The translations under genes were made by a program, and so were the position numbers. This document shows positions 26,671 to 34,918 of a DNA stretch of 64,000 nt, in pieces. The notes under the pieces are model-generated. The model was not told where the DNA came from. It was given only the letters and a program-made list of their open reading frames with translations, and did no database searches. The stretch is from Bryobacteraceae bacterium (lineage in GTDB: Bacteria > Acidobacteriota > Terriglobia > Bryobacterales > Bryobacteraceae): positions 992,001 through 1,056,000 of the forward strand of contig BPGD01000001.1 in NCBI GenBank assembly GCA_026002855.1, given 5' to 3'. Position 1 is the first letter of the stretch. Each line of letters opens with the position of its first letter.

Positions 26671-27118
26671 GCGTGCCGCGCGGCCGCAGACCGGCGCCTT
26701 CGGCATCGACCCGCATCACCGCGCCTTTCTTGAAGTCCACCGCGAGGCCGGGCGCGCCGAGCAGGTAGCCGGCGAGCTCGCTGCACAGCGGCTCGTGAGA
26801 AGAGCAGAGCACGGAGGGCTGGTTCGAGTACAGCCGGATCTCCTCCCAGGCCTCCTGCGGCGTCGAGCCGGGGGAAAGCGCCCGCGCCGGCACGATCATT
26901 GCGTCCGGGGCAAGCACGTCGCGTGCAATCTCCGCCGACTGGCGCGCACGCAGATAGGGGCTTGTGAGGATCAACGCGGGGCGCACGCCGGCCCGGGCGA
27001 GCCGCCGCAGCAGCGCGCGCAGCTTCTGTTTGCCCTCGCGCGTCAGGGCGCGGTCGGCATCGGCCTGGCCCGGGCGAGCATCTTCGGCGATGCCGTGACG
27101 CAGCAGCAGGATCTCCAC
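26639..27118 (-). CDS. sixA: Phosphohistidine phosphatase SixA family
   Basis: 159 residues from GTG at 27118, chosen because GGAGG lies 5 nt upstream and the product then starts VEILLLRHG like E. coli SixA. Histidine-phosphatase superfamily: catalytic RHG at residues 7-9, then DRALTREGKQKLRALL, LILTSPYLRARQSAEIARDV with the second Arg, and a late SSHEP motif carrying the second catalytic His. In E. coli SixA dephosphorylates phosphohistidine on phosphocarrier proteins; the target here is unknown. The 3' end overlaps the convergent cca gene by 32 nt, so the C-termini of both proteins are encoded by the same DNA. Confidence 0.88.
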   Translation of the reverse strand: MEILLLRHGIAEDARPGQADADRALTREGKQKLRALLRRLARAGVRPALILTSPYLRARQSAEIARDVLAPDAMIVPARALSPGSTPQEAWEEIRLYSNQPSVLCSSHEPLCSELAGYLLGAPGLAVDFKKGAVMRVDAEGAGLRPRGTLRWFVIPRLA

Positions 27119-27138
27119 GCGAGCCTCCGTACCGTATT

Positions 27139-28362
27139 GTGGCATACTGCCCCGAGGTGATCTTGTTGAGCGAAAGAGGGTTCTGGGAGGACGGCGCGCG
27201 ATGGTGCGCGCTCGGAGCAGCCGCGGCCGCGGCCGTCTCCATTGCCGCTTCGCAGATCCTGCTCGCTGCGGCGCTGGCCTGCCTGCTGCTGGCCCGAGCG
27301 CGCTGGTCCGCGCCCCACGGCTGGCCGCTGCTCCTCTTTTTCTTTCTCTGGACTCTGGCCGCAGTGACGCTCAGCGATGCGCCCGCCGCGGGCCTGCCGC
27401 AGGTGAAGAAGTTCTACGCCTGGCTCACTCTGTTTGCCGTTCTTTCGGCGGTCCGACATGTGGAAGACGCCCGCTGGCTCGCCTGGGGCTGGCTGGCGGG
27501 CGGCGCGCTTTCAGCCCTGTGGGGTTGCGGTCAGTTTGCGGTGAAATATCTGGCCGCGCAACACGCGGGCGCGGATTTTTATGCCTCGTATGTGGCCGCG
27601 CGCATCACCGGCTTCAACAGCCACTGGATGACGTTCAGCGGACAGATGATGATCGCGCTGATGGCCGGTCTGGCGCTGACGCTGTGGGCCTGCCGCGAGC
27701 CGCGGCGCCGGCGCGCGGCGTGGCTCTGCCTGGCGGTGATGGCCGTGGCGCTGGTGCTTGCCATGACGCGCGGCGTCTGGATCGGCGCCTTCGCCGGCGG
27801 ACTCTATCTCTTATGGCAGTGGCGCCGATGGGCGGCTGCGGCGCTGCCCGCCGCCGCAGCCGCCGTGGTGCTGCTGGGCCCGGCGGCGGTGCGGGAGCGC
27901 GCCCTTTCCGTCGTGCGTCCCCGCGGGATCATGGATTCAAACCTGCATCGCATCTATACGTGGCGCACGGGTGTCGAGATGATCCGGCGGCATCCCTGGT
28001 TTGGCCTCGGTCCGGAGCGCATCGGCGCGCACTTCCGCGAGCATGTTCCCGCCGATCTACCGCCCGACCCTCCGCCCGGCTATTATGCCCACCTGCACAA
28101 CATCTACCTGCAATGGGCGGCCGAGCGCGGCGTGCCCGCGGCGCTGGCGGCGGTTCTGTTTTTTCTCTGGCATCTCGCCTCCGCCTGGCGCAGGGCGCGG
28201 AGCCAGGCCGCCCTGGCATGGGTCCATCACGGCACAGTGGCCGTGCTGATTGCCGTTCTCGTCACCGGGTTTTTCGAATACAACCTCGGCGACAGCGAAG
28301 TGCTGGCGATGACGCTCGGCTGGATGGCCCTGTCAGACCGGCTCGGGCGGCTGGCGGCGTGA
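27139..28362 (+). CDS. O-antigen ligase-like (Wzy_C) polytopic membrane protein
   Basis: About 407 residues. Around ten transmembrane segments. The large periplasmic loop is at about 250-330, containing LHRIYTWRTGVEMIRRHPWF, GLGPERIGAHF and YAHLHNIYLQWAAERGVPAA, the conserved loop of the O-antigen ligase/polymerase superfamily with its functional His. It may join lipid-linked polysaccharide to lipid A or polymerise repeat units; no glycosyltransferase cluster is adjacent. Start uncertain: GTG at 27139 is given, but GTG at 27157 or TTG at 27163/27166 (with GAGGTGA just upstream) are possible. The 3' end overlaps the convergent pseudouridine synthase by 30 nt. Confidence 0.86.
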   Translation: MAYCPEVILLSERGFWEDGARWCALGAAAAAAVSIAASQILLAAALACLLLARARWSAPHGWPLLLFFFLWTLAAVTLSDAPAAGLPQVKKFYAWLTLFAVLSAVRHVEDARWLAWGWLAGGALSALWGCGQFAVKYLAAQHAGADFYASYVAARITGFNSHWMTFSGQMMIALMAGLALTLWACREPRRRRAAWLCLAVMAVALVLAMTRGVWIGAFAGGLYLLWQWRRWAAAALPAAAAAVVLLGPAAVRERALSVVRPRGIMDSNLHRIYTWRTGVEMIRRHPWFGLGPERIGAHFREHVPADLPPDPPPGYYAHLHNIYLQWAAERGVPAALAAVLFFLWHLASAWRRARSQAALAWVHHGTVAVLIAVLVTGFFEYNLGDSEVLAMTLGWMALSDRLGRLAA

Positions 28363-29157
28363 AGCTTCCCTGGCGGCTCGCCGGGCGCCGCGCCTGGCGC
28401 ACTGGATGAGGGCCTGCACTTCCGCCGGCTCCAGCTCGCGCCATCGGCCGATTTCGAGCCTCCCGATCCGCACCGGCCCGATGGCCGTTCGCACCAGCTT
28501 CAGCACCTTGCTGCCCACCGCCTCCACCATGCGGCGAACCTGCCGGTTGCGTCCCTCCGTGATCGTGATCTCGAAAAACGTCCGGCCGCCGCTGTCGCGC
28601 AGCCGGATGACCTCGGCAGGCCGCGTGCGACCGTCCTTCAGCTCCACGCCTTGGCGCAGCGCCGCCAGTTGCCCGTCGGAGAGCACCGTGGACGCCTTCA
28701 CCAGATACGTCTTGGGCACGTGGTACTGCGGGTTGGTGATCAGCTCGGCAAACTCGCTGTCGTTGGTCATCAACAGGAGCCCGGAGGTGTCCAGGTCCAG
28801 CCGGCCCACGGGAAAGATCCATTGGCGGGTCTTGCCAAGCAGGTCGTACACGGTGGGGCGGCCCTGCGGGTCGCGCCACGTCGTCAGATAGCCCTTCGGC
28901 TTGTACAGCAGCAGGTATTTTTTGCGGCCCTCGAACAGCGGCTTGCCGTCCACGGTGATCCGGTCATGGTGGAGGTCGACCCAGACCTCTGGATCGGTCT
29001 GCGCGCGGCCGTTGACGCGAACACGTCCCGCGCGGATCCAGGCAGCCGCTTCGGTGCGCGAGCAGAAGCCAAGTCTGGAAAGCGCCCGGTCGAGCGTCTT
29101 CAGCACCCGTTTTTCCGGCGCTGGCCTGGGCGCGGAAACTTTCTTGCGGGGCTTCAA
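28333..29157 (-). CDS. Pseudouridine synthase, RsuA/RluB/RluE family
   Basis: 274 residues. An S4 RNA-binding domain (about 18-75: LDRALSRLGFCSRTEAAAWI, AGRVRVNG) is followed by the catalytic domain with FPVGRLDLDTSGLLLMTNDS, in which the Asp of GRLD is the nucleophile, then KTYLVKAS and EGRNRQVRRMVEAVG. It isomerises a uridine in rRNA, most likely 23S (RluB-like) or 16S (RsuA-like); the target cannot be read. The start is TTG at 29157 inside a TTGA overlap with the upstream epimerase gene; a GTG at 29106 is an alternative. The C-terminal tail is Arg-rich. Third gene of the operon histidine phosphatase-epimerase-pseudouridine synthase; its end overlaps the O-antigen ligase gene by 30 nt. Confidence 0.93.
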   Translation of the reverse strand: MKPRKKVSAPRPAPEKRVLKTLDRALSRLGFCSRTEAAAWIRAGRVRVNGRAQTDPEVWVDLHHDRITVDGKPLFEGRKKYLLLYKPKGYLTTWRDPQGRPTVYDLLGKTRQWIFPVGRLDLDTSGLLLMTNDSEFAELITNPQYHVPKTYLVKASTVLSDGQLAALRQGVELKDGRTRPAEVIRLRDSGGRTFFEITITEGRNRQVRRMVEAVGSKVLKLVRTAIGPVRIGRLEIGRWRELEPAEVQALIQCARRGARRAAREASRRQPPEPV

Positions 29158-30014
29158 GCTTCGGATTGTAGCGCGCCCGGCTGCCCGTTGCCTTCGGCGG
29201 CGAGACAGGCGGGGATCCCGACGCGGTAGGAGGGGTAGCGCAGCGTGAGTCCGTGCGCGCGGAAGACCGCGCGGCCATCGACGCGCCGGTTGGCGCGCAG
29301 CGTGCGGTGCAACTGCGCCGGCGGCGCCGAGACGGGCATCGGACAGCCCAGCAGATCGCAGACAAAGGCGGCGATGTCGCGCTGCCTTGCCGGCTCTTCA
29401 TCGGCCACCGGCCACGCGCCGCCGATCCGGCTCTCCAGAGCCGCCTCGATCAGCGCCGCGAGGTCGTCCACATGAATTCGCGATATCCACGCCGAGCCGT
29501 CGCCTGCCAGGCGGAAGCGCCCGGCGGGAATCGAAACGTGGACACCACGACCCGGCCCGTAAATGGCCGCGGGACGCAGAACGATGGACGGACACGGCGC
29601 CGCAAGCACCATCTGTTCGGCGGCGAGCCGCAGGCGCGCCTCCTCGGTTTGCGGTGCGGGGGCGGTGGTCTCATCCACCCAGCGCTGGCCGCCGTACACG
29701 GCGGTCGTGGAAAGATACACGATGCGCCGCGCCCGCGCGCCGATGGTCTCCAGCAGTTCTCGCGTCACGTCGCGAGGGCCTTCCAGCACCGGCACGGAGT
29801 GAAGAACGAGCAGCTCTTCCGGCAGCCCCCGTTGCAGGCTCGTCAGCGATTCCTGCTCGCGAAAGTCGGCCCGGATCTGTCGAATGCGCGGGTCATCGCT
29901 CAGGTGGCGGAAACTGCGCCCGGCTGCGATGACGTCCGTGCCACGGGCGGCGAGCCGCCGCGCCACGCGGCTGGCCGTGTACCCGCAGCCGAGAATCAGC
30001 ACCGGCAGGCTCAT
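29154..30014 (-). CDS. NAD(P)-dependent epimerase/dehydratase (extended SDR, YeeZ-like)
   Basis: 286 residues. Rossmann fold with VLILGCGYTASRVARRLAAR at the N-terminus (GxGYxG-like, matching the atypical SDR5/YeeZ type), RADFRE at the acidic tip, YLSTTAVYGGQ with the Ser-Thr-Tyr active-site region (no clean YxxxK follows, as in atypical SDRs), and VLRPAAIYGPGRG. Substrate unknown. Operon middle gene: it overlaps the histidine phosphatase by 4 nt (ATGA) and the pseudouridine synthase by 4 nt (TTGA). Confidence 0.86.
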   Translation of the reverse strand: MSLPVLILGCGYTASRVARRLAARGTDVIAAGRSFRHLSDDPRIRQIRADFREQESLTSLQRGLPEELLVLHSVPVLEGPRDVTRELLETIGARARRIVYLSTTAVYGGQRWVDETTAPAPQTEEARLRLAAEQMVLAAPCPSIVLRPAAIYGPGRGVHVSIPAGRFRLAGDGSAWISRIHVDDLAALIEAALESRIGGAWPVADEEPARQRDIAAFVCDLLGCPMPVSAPPAQLHRTLRANRRVDGRAVFRAHGLTLRYPSYRVGIPACLAAEGNGQPGALQSEA

Positions 30015-30754
30015 CGGAAGGTGCGCAGCCGCGGCTCGTCGAGGTGCGGCACGGCGTTGAAGCAGGCCAGGGCAGGCACTCCGTCGCGCACGTCGAGAAT
30101 CGTGAAGTTCGCATTCAGCGCCGCGCCGGCCATGCGCATGATGGGCAGGGGGGCGCGGCTGCCAAACAGGAACGCTACCGCGATGGCGGCCGGCGTGGCC
30201 GAGGTGAACACCGCGGTGGAGCGGGCCTCGCCGCGAGCAGCGTCACGCAGCGCCTCCTCTACCCGGCTGATGAATGCATCCCAGCTTTCGCCCTCGAAAG
30301 GGTAGCGCTGTTCGATCCACGCGCGGACCACCTGCGTGTCCGCGGGCGTCCACTGGCGGTGGATGGCGCCGTCGCCGGAGCGCATGCGGGCGAGCATCTC
30401 CTCATGGCGGGCGCGGAACTCCTCGTCATGGGCGGCGATTTGCGGCGCGATGCCCGCATAGACCTCGTCGAGATCGAACTCGCTCCAGCGGGCATCGATT
30501 TCGCATTCCGGCGTGGCGGCGCCGGCTTCCAGGAACGCCTCGCGGACCACGGCGGCCGTCTCCTGCTGCCGCCGGAGCCCCCCGGCGACCCAGCGGTCGA
30601 AACGGATTCCCTCGCGCAGGAAAAACTGCCCCAGCCGCCGCGCCTGCTCCCGCCCGAGAGGTGAGAGGCGATCATAGTCGTCGCGCGTGCCGGCCTGGCC
30701 GTGGCGGATGAGGAAAATCGTGCGGGTGGACACCGGAAACCCTGATTTTCCCAT
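30011..30754 (-). CDS. Histidine phosphatase family protein
   Basis: 247 residues from the ATG at 30754 (MGKSGFPV), with GAGG 8 nt upstream; GTG at 30733 (VSTRTIFLIRHGQ) is possible, and an ATG at 30826 would add 24 unlikely residues. Phosphoglycerate-mutase-like fold: TIFLIRHGQAG with the catalytic His, DRLSPLGREQARRLGQFF, the charge-rich ARWSEFDLDEVYAG region, and TAVFTSATPAAIAVAF where the second catalytic His is normally located (here SATPAA, so that His is not evident). Loss of the second His would make catalysis doubtful. First gene of a three-gene operon. Confidence 0.82.
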   Translation of the reverse strand: MGKSGFPVSTRTIFLIRHGQAGTRDDYDRLSPLGREQARRLGQFFLREGIRFDRWVAGGLRRQQETAAVVREAFLEAGAATPECEIDARWSEFDLDEVYAGIAPQIAAHDEEFRARHEEMLARMRSGDGAIHRQWTPADTQVVRAWIEQRYPFEGESWDAFISRVEEALRDAARGEARSTAVFTSATPAAIAVAFLFGSRAPLPIMRMAGAALNANFTILDVRDGVPALACFNAVPHLDEPRLRTFR

Positions 30755-30849
30755 ACGCACCGCCTCACGCACCGGGGAGACGGCGGCGCTGCCTCGTGCT
30801 GATTGCTTGCAGCGGAGACAAAACACGCAGCCACAATCGCTGTCCGGGC

Positions 30850-31494
30850 TCAGCGTGGATCAGGTCGCGCCGGAAGGCCGCCTTCGGCCGTTGCTCCACT
30901 TCGGCCCGGCAGGCGGGCGAGCATCAGCACCGCAAAGATCACCCCGTACAGGGCCGGTTCGCGGATGTCGGACTTCACCAGCCACCAGAAATGCGCCACG
31001 CCGGCCGCCGCGGCAACATACACGAGACGGTGCAGGCGCTGCCAGCGCCGGCCGCCCAGCCGTACGATCCAGCCGCGCGTCGAGGTGACGGCAAGCGGAA
31101 CCATGAGGGCGAAGGAGACCATGCCCGCGGTGATGAACCGCCGCTTCAGAATGTCCCGGCCCATGGCGGCCCAGTCAAAAAACTGGTCCAGCCAGACATA
31201 GGTGGTCAGGTGCAACGTGCCGTAGAAAAACGCCATCAGACCAAGCGTGCGCCGGAAGCGGCCGAGGCCGGGCGCTCCCAGCATCCGCCGCAGCGGTGTC
31301 ACCGCCAGAGTGGCCAGCAGAAGCCGCAGCGTCCAGAGTCCCGTCTGGTGGGTGATTTTCTCAACGGGATTCGGCCCAAGGCGGCCCTGAAACAAGCCAT
31401 AAATCAACGCAAGAAAGGGCAAAAAAAGAACAATGACCAGTAGTGCCTGCGCACAGAAATCTCGTGAAAACCGGGTTTCCTGTCTGCGGCCCAT
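30850..31494 (-). CDS. msrQ: MsrQ, haem-binding membrane subunit of the MsrPQ methionine-sulfoxide reductase
   Basis: 214 residues, ATG at 31494 overlapping the msrP stop by one base (TGATG). Six hydrophobic segments of the ferric-reductase-like transmembrane family: ALLVIVLFLPFLALIYGLFQ, KITHQTGLWTLRLLLATLAV, GLMAFFYGTLHLTTYVWLDQ, and RLHRLVYVAAAAGVAHFWW with the haem-ligand His residues. MsrQ takes electrons from the quinone pool or a flavin reductase and passes them to MsrP in the periplasm. The C-terminus ends in a proline/glycine-rich tail. Coupled to msrP as in E. coli yedYZ. Confidence 0.94.
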   Translation of the reverse strand: MGRRQETRFSRDFCAQALLVIVLFLPFLALIYGLFQGRLGPNPVEKITHQTGLWTLRLLLATLAVTPLRRMLGAPGLGRFRRTLGLMAFFYGTLHLTTYVWLDQFFDWAAMGRDILKRRFITAGMVSFALMVPLAVTSTRGWIVRLGGRRWQRLHRLVYVAAAAGVAHFWWLVKSDIREPALYGVIFAVLMLARLPGRSGATAEGGLPARPDPR

Positions 31495-32414
31495 CAATAG
31501 TATTTCCGCAGGTCCATCCCGGCGTACAGATGCGCCACCTCGTTGCCGTACCCGTTGAAAAGAAGCGTGTCCCGCTTGAACAGCTCGCCGATGCGACGCT
31601 CCTTTGCCTGACTCCAGCGGGGATGATCCACCAGGGGATTCACGTTCGAATAAAAACCATATTCCCGGGAGTTCGCCATATTCCATGTGGTGGGCGGCTG
31701 GTTTTTTACGAGCCGGATCCGGACGATCGACTTGATTCCCTTGAAGCCGTATTTCCACGGGACGATCAGCCGCAGCGGCGCCCCGTTCTGGTTCGGCAGG
31801 ATCTCCCCGTAGAGTCCGACGACAAGCAGCGTCAGCGGGTGCATCGCCTCGTCCAGCCGCAACCCTTCCACGTAGGGGAACGGGATGCCCGCCCAGGACG
31901 CCAGCGGCATCTGGCGTGGATCGTAGAAGCTTTCAAAAGCCACGAAGCGGGCGTTCGAGGTCGGCTCGGCCTGCTTTAGCAGCTCCGCCAGGGGAAAACC
32001 GATCCACGGCACCACCATCGACCAGCCTTCCACGCAACGGTGGCGGTAAATGCGCTCTTCGAGCGGCGCCAGCCGCAGCACCTGGTCGATGTCATAGGTT
32101 CGCGGCTTATGGACTTCCCCATCCACCCGCACGGTCCACGGCCGGGTGCGGAGGCTCGAGGCGTGCCGCGCCGGGTCTTCCTTGCCGGTGCCAAACTCGT
32201 AAAAGTTGTTGTAGCCGGTGACGGCCTCATACGGCGTCAGCTTCTCGCCCTGGCCGTAGCCGGTCTTGCGGACATTTTCGAGCCGTTGCGCCGCCGCGGC
32301 CGCCGGGGGCGGGGCCAGCAGGCAAGCCAGCACGCGTCGGCGGCTCAGGTACACGGATTTTGGGGTCACCATCGACCACGGCAGTGAGTATCGATGCCTG
32401 GGCAACAGGGTCAT
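31494..32414 (-). CDS. msrP: MsrP, periplasmic molybdopterin methionine-sulfoxide reductase
   Basis: 306 residues. Tat signal with [10 protein letters not shown] at residues 24-33, then an Ala-rich h-region. Oxidoreductase molybdopterin-binding domain: [40 protein letters not shown] with the probable molybdenum-ligand C127, [20 protein letters not shown] and [20 protein letters not shown], all as in E. coli YedY/MsrP. Repairs oxidised methionine in periplasmic proteins. I keep the ATG at 32414 because GAGG precedes it by 6 nt and E. coli MsrP also has about 20 residues before its RR motif; an ATG at 32372 is the alternative. Confidence 0.94.
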   Translation of the reverse strand: MTLLPRHRYSLPWSMVTPKSVYLSRRRVLACLLAPPPAAAAAQRLENVRKTGYGQGEKLTPYEAVTGYNNFYEFGTGKEDPARHASSLRTRPWTVRVDGEVHKPRTYDIDQVLRLAPLEERIYRHRCVEGWSMVVPWIGFPLAELLKQAEPTSNARFVAFESFYDPRQMPLASWAGIPFPYVEGLRLDEAMHPLTLLVVGLYGEILPNQNGAPLRLIVPWKYGFKGIKSIVRIRLVKNQPPTTWNMANSREYGFYSNVNPLVDHPRWSQAKERRIGELFKRDTLLFNGYGNEVAHLYAGMDLRKYY

Positions 32415-32474
32415 GGCCGTCCTCTGTCTGTTCGATGCGCGCCGGCGGCGGCGCGGCGCGGGGACTGGCCGGAA

Positions 32475-33620
32475 TCAGCCCCGGAAGCGGAACCGGGCCT
32501 TCTCCACCGGTACGCCTGCCACCTCGATCCGCCGCAGGTCCCGCGTCCCGACGCCGAGCTGTTCCGCCAGTTCGAGGAAGCTGTCGCAGCGCTCAAACGG
32601 CGGCTCGCCGCGCACGGCCATCGGATCGAACCCCATGCAGGCGGTGGCCACCGCGTCGGTGCAGACGGGATTCAGCCCTGCAATCAGCAGCCCCGGATGC
32701 ACCGGGCGGACGCCGTGGATCCAGGGCCCTTCGCCGCCCGCCATGGTGTCGATGCCGTCAATCACCGTCAGATGCACGGGCAGCGCCGCCGCCAGGTCAG
32801 CCACGATGCGCGGCATGCGCCATCTGTCATCCCGGGGCGTGCCTTCTTCGCGCGGCTGCGGTGCGCTGCGGGAAGGCGGCCGCCGCCCGAAGTGCATCAC
32901 CATCACGCGCCCGCTCCGGGCGGCGGCCTCGTCCGGCTCGTCCCGGCCGGCGTAGTCGCCATAAATGGTCAACGGCGTGGCGCCAAACATGTTTTTCATC
33001 CCCAGCGTCACGCCGCAGGTGGCATGCTCCTTCAGTTTGGCGACACTCACCACGACGTCGCAGTCGGCATAAGCGTGATTGAGGTCGAAGCCCGGAAACA
33101 GATGCCCTCCGCGCGGGGTCGTGAACCGCGCATAACGCCTCCCGCTGCCGAGCGTGTTCGTATTTTCGAACAGAACCTGCGGCGCCGCCGCGGCCCACGG
33201 CGCCGGGTCCCACCCCGCAGCCAGCAGGAACTCCTCCATCGGCTCATCCGAGGAAAAGCACCCTTCCGCCACCTGGATCCGCCTCGCCCCGGCGTCGCCC
33301 AGCAGCCGGATCAGCGAGCCGATCACGGCCGGGTGCGTGTACTGCGCCTTTTCCGCCGGAACCGTGCCCATGCGCATCGCCGGCGAGCCGGTGAGGTTGA
33401 TCTTCATCGTGACCGTCTTGCCGCGCACCAGCCGCCCGGCGCCGCCCAACTGGTCCAGCAGCCGGCGCAGCGCCTCATGCGACTCGGCCCCGTAGGCGTC
33501 GCACCTCGCGATGGCCACGCGCGCCGAAGGCGCCTCCGCGGCGCCGGCGGGCATGGCCGACGCCGCGCCCGCGGCAAGAAAGGTCCGCCGCGTTGGCAAC
33601 TCCCTCGCAGTCTCAGTCAT
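32475..33620 (-). CDS. Tat-exported DUF362 domain protein
   Basis: 381 residues. N-terminus TETARELPTRRTFLAAGAAS is a Tat signal (RRTFLAAG). The body matches DUF362: KTVTMKINLTGSPA, THPAVIGSLIRLLGDAGARR, GFDLNHAYADCDVVVSVAKL, KEHATCGVTLGMKNMFG and LLIAGLNPVCTDAVATACMG. DUF362 proteins occur with or without an attached ferredoxin domain; this one has none, and only scattered Cys. Function is not established. The gene overlaps the following unknown gene's end by 8 nt (33613-33620) and lies upstream of msrPQ by 60 nt, so it may be in one transcript with them. Confidence 0.88.
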   Translation of the reverse strand: MTETARELPTRRTFLAAGAASAMPAGAAEAPSARVAIARCDAYGAESHEALRRLLDQLGGAGRLVRGKTVTMKINLTGSPAMRMGTVPAEKAQYTHPAVIGSLIRLLGDAGARRIQVAEGCFSSDEPMEEFLLAAGWDPAPWAAAAPQVLFENTNTLGSGRRYARFTTPRGGHLFPGFDLNHAYADCDVVVSVAKLKEHATCGVTLGMKNMFGATPLTIYGDYAGRDEPDEAAARSGRVMVMHFGRRPPSRSAPQPREEGTPRDDRWRMPRIVADLAAALPVHLTVIDGIDTMAGGEGPWIHGVRPVHPGLLIAGLNPVCTDAVATACMGFDPMAVRGEPPFERCDSFLELAEQLGVGTRDLRRIEVAGVPVEKARFRFRG

Positions 33621-34887
33621 CCCATTTCCCCTCCAACATCACGGCACAATAATGCTCAAACGGCTCGAGCGGGATCTCCCAGCCTCCCGCTTCCCGCCTC
33701 ACGGCCGCCGCCTGCCGCGGCCGTTCCGGCGATTCGATCCAGGCAGCCTGCACGGGCCGCCAGACCTGTACAACCACACGATGGGCCACGCCCCGGCGAC
33801 TGTAGTTGATCAGATGCACAAGAAGCTCCCGCCGATCCGGACTCGCCGCCGGCCAGGCGAGGATCGAACCCGGGTTGAACAGCCGCACGACGTCGTTGCG
33901 CCGGCTCATCAGCAGGTGCGCGTCCTGGGCCAGCAGGTATGGATCGTCCCACCCGCTGCGGCTGAGCGCGACGCGCCCACGGCCCAGCATGCGGACGTCA
34001 AAGCGCGGGTGTGGTTGCCCAGCATCGGCCAGCCCCCGCCACGCGCTGGCCGCCTCTGGCAGGCAGAGCAGCAGCCCGCCATTCGAGACGAACTGTCGAA
34101 ACCGTTCGAGCAGCGCCTCCCCTGGCAGCTCCTGATCAACGTACACGGCGGCTGCCATTCCGTCCAACGCCCCGGCGGCAGTCTCCGGCAGCGACGCCCG
34201 CCAGGGCAGATTGCGCCTCGCCGCCAGGTTCAGCAGCTCGGCAGCGGCCTCGGCGTCCGGGCCGGCAAAGCGGCTGATGACGAGCAGGCGCGCGGCCGTG
34301 CGCCAGACGGTCTGATCCGCGCGACCCGCCCACCAGGCAGCATCCCTGGACAACCGCCGCCACCACTGCAGGGCCGCCTCATTGTCCCGGGCGATGCCCG
34401 CTGCCACCTCGGCCGGCAGCCACAACGGCCGCCGCGCCCCGTGGGCCCACGCCTCTGACTGTGTCAGCAGCAACAGCCCGAGGTCAGCGCGCCCGGCCTC
34501 TTCCGGCGGATCCGACCGAATCCATACCTCGGCCTGCGGCGCCAGATCGCGCGCCAGGCGAATGCGCCATCCATTGGCATCCAGCCATGGCAGGCCCGTG
34601 GGGCCCGCCTCGGTGGCATCCCCAGCCGCCCCACCAACGCCAGGCCAGACGGCATCGCCGATCAGAATGCGCTCGCCCGGACTGCGCCAGTCGATTTCCC
34701 CAAGCCGCTGCCAGCGGGGCTGACGAAGCACCGGGAAACGCTGCCGCAGCGCGGCCTCCAGCTCCGGAGATGCGGAGCCGGGAAGCAGGATGCAATTCCA
34801 GGGCATGCCCTCCAGCAGCCGCGACAGACGGGCGTCCTGCCAGACGTCCGGCCATTCCAGCGGGACGAGGAGTGTGCGCGTCTGCAT
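33613..34887 (-). CDS. Hypothetical protein, 424 aa, coupled to the DUF362 gene
   Basis: 424 residues, ATG at 34887. I do not recognise the family with certainty. No signal peptide or membrane segment. The first part has an alpha/beta character (NCILLPGSASPELEAALRQR, GERILIGDAVWPG). The middle contains LLVISRFAGPDAEAAAELLN and VYVDQELPGEALLERFRQFV followed by SNGGLLLCLP, which recalls the glutamine-amidotransferase-like trimerisation domain of beta-galactosidases. The C-terminus has a beta-sandwich feel (LLVHLINYSRRGVAHRVVVQ, WEIPLEPFEHYCAVML), as in glycosidase accessory domains. So a catalytically inactive glycosidase-like protein is possible but unproved. It overlaps the DUF362 gene by 8 nt, implying joint function. 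Confidence 0.72.
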   Translation of the reverse strand: MQTRTLLVPLEWPDVWQDARLSRLLEGMPWNCILLPGSASPELEAALRQRFPVLRQPRWQRLGEIDWRSPGERILIGDAVWPGVGGAAGDATEAGPTGLPWLDANGWRIRLARDLAPQAEVWIRSDPPEEAGRADLGLLLLTQSEAWAHGARRPLWLPAEVAAGIARDNEAALQWWRRLSRDAAWWAGRADQTVWRTAARLLVISRFAGPDAEAAAELLNLAARRNLPWRASLPETAAGALDGMAAAVYVDQELPGEALLERFRQFVSNGGLLLCLPEAASAWRGLADAGQPHPRFDVRMLGRGRVALSRSGWDDPYLLAQDAHLLMSRRNDVVRLFNPGSILAWPAASPDRRELLVHLINYSRRGVAHRVVVQVWRPVQAAWIESPERPRQAAAVRREAGGWEIPLEPFEHYCAVMLEGKWDD

Positions 34888-34918
34888 GGGGATCTCCCAT
34901 CGTACCCGCGCCCCGGGG

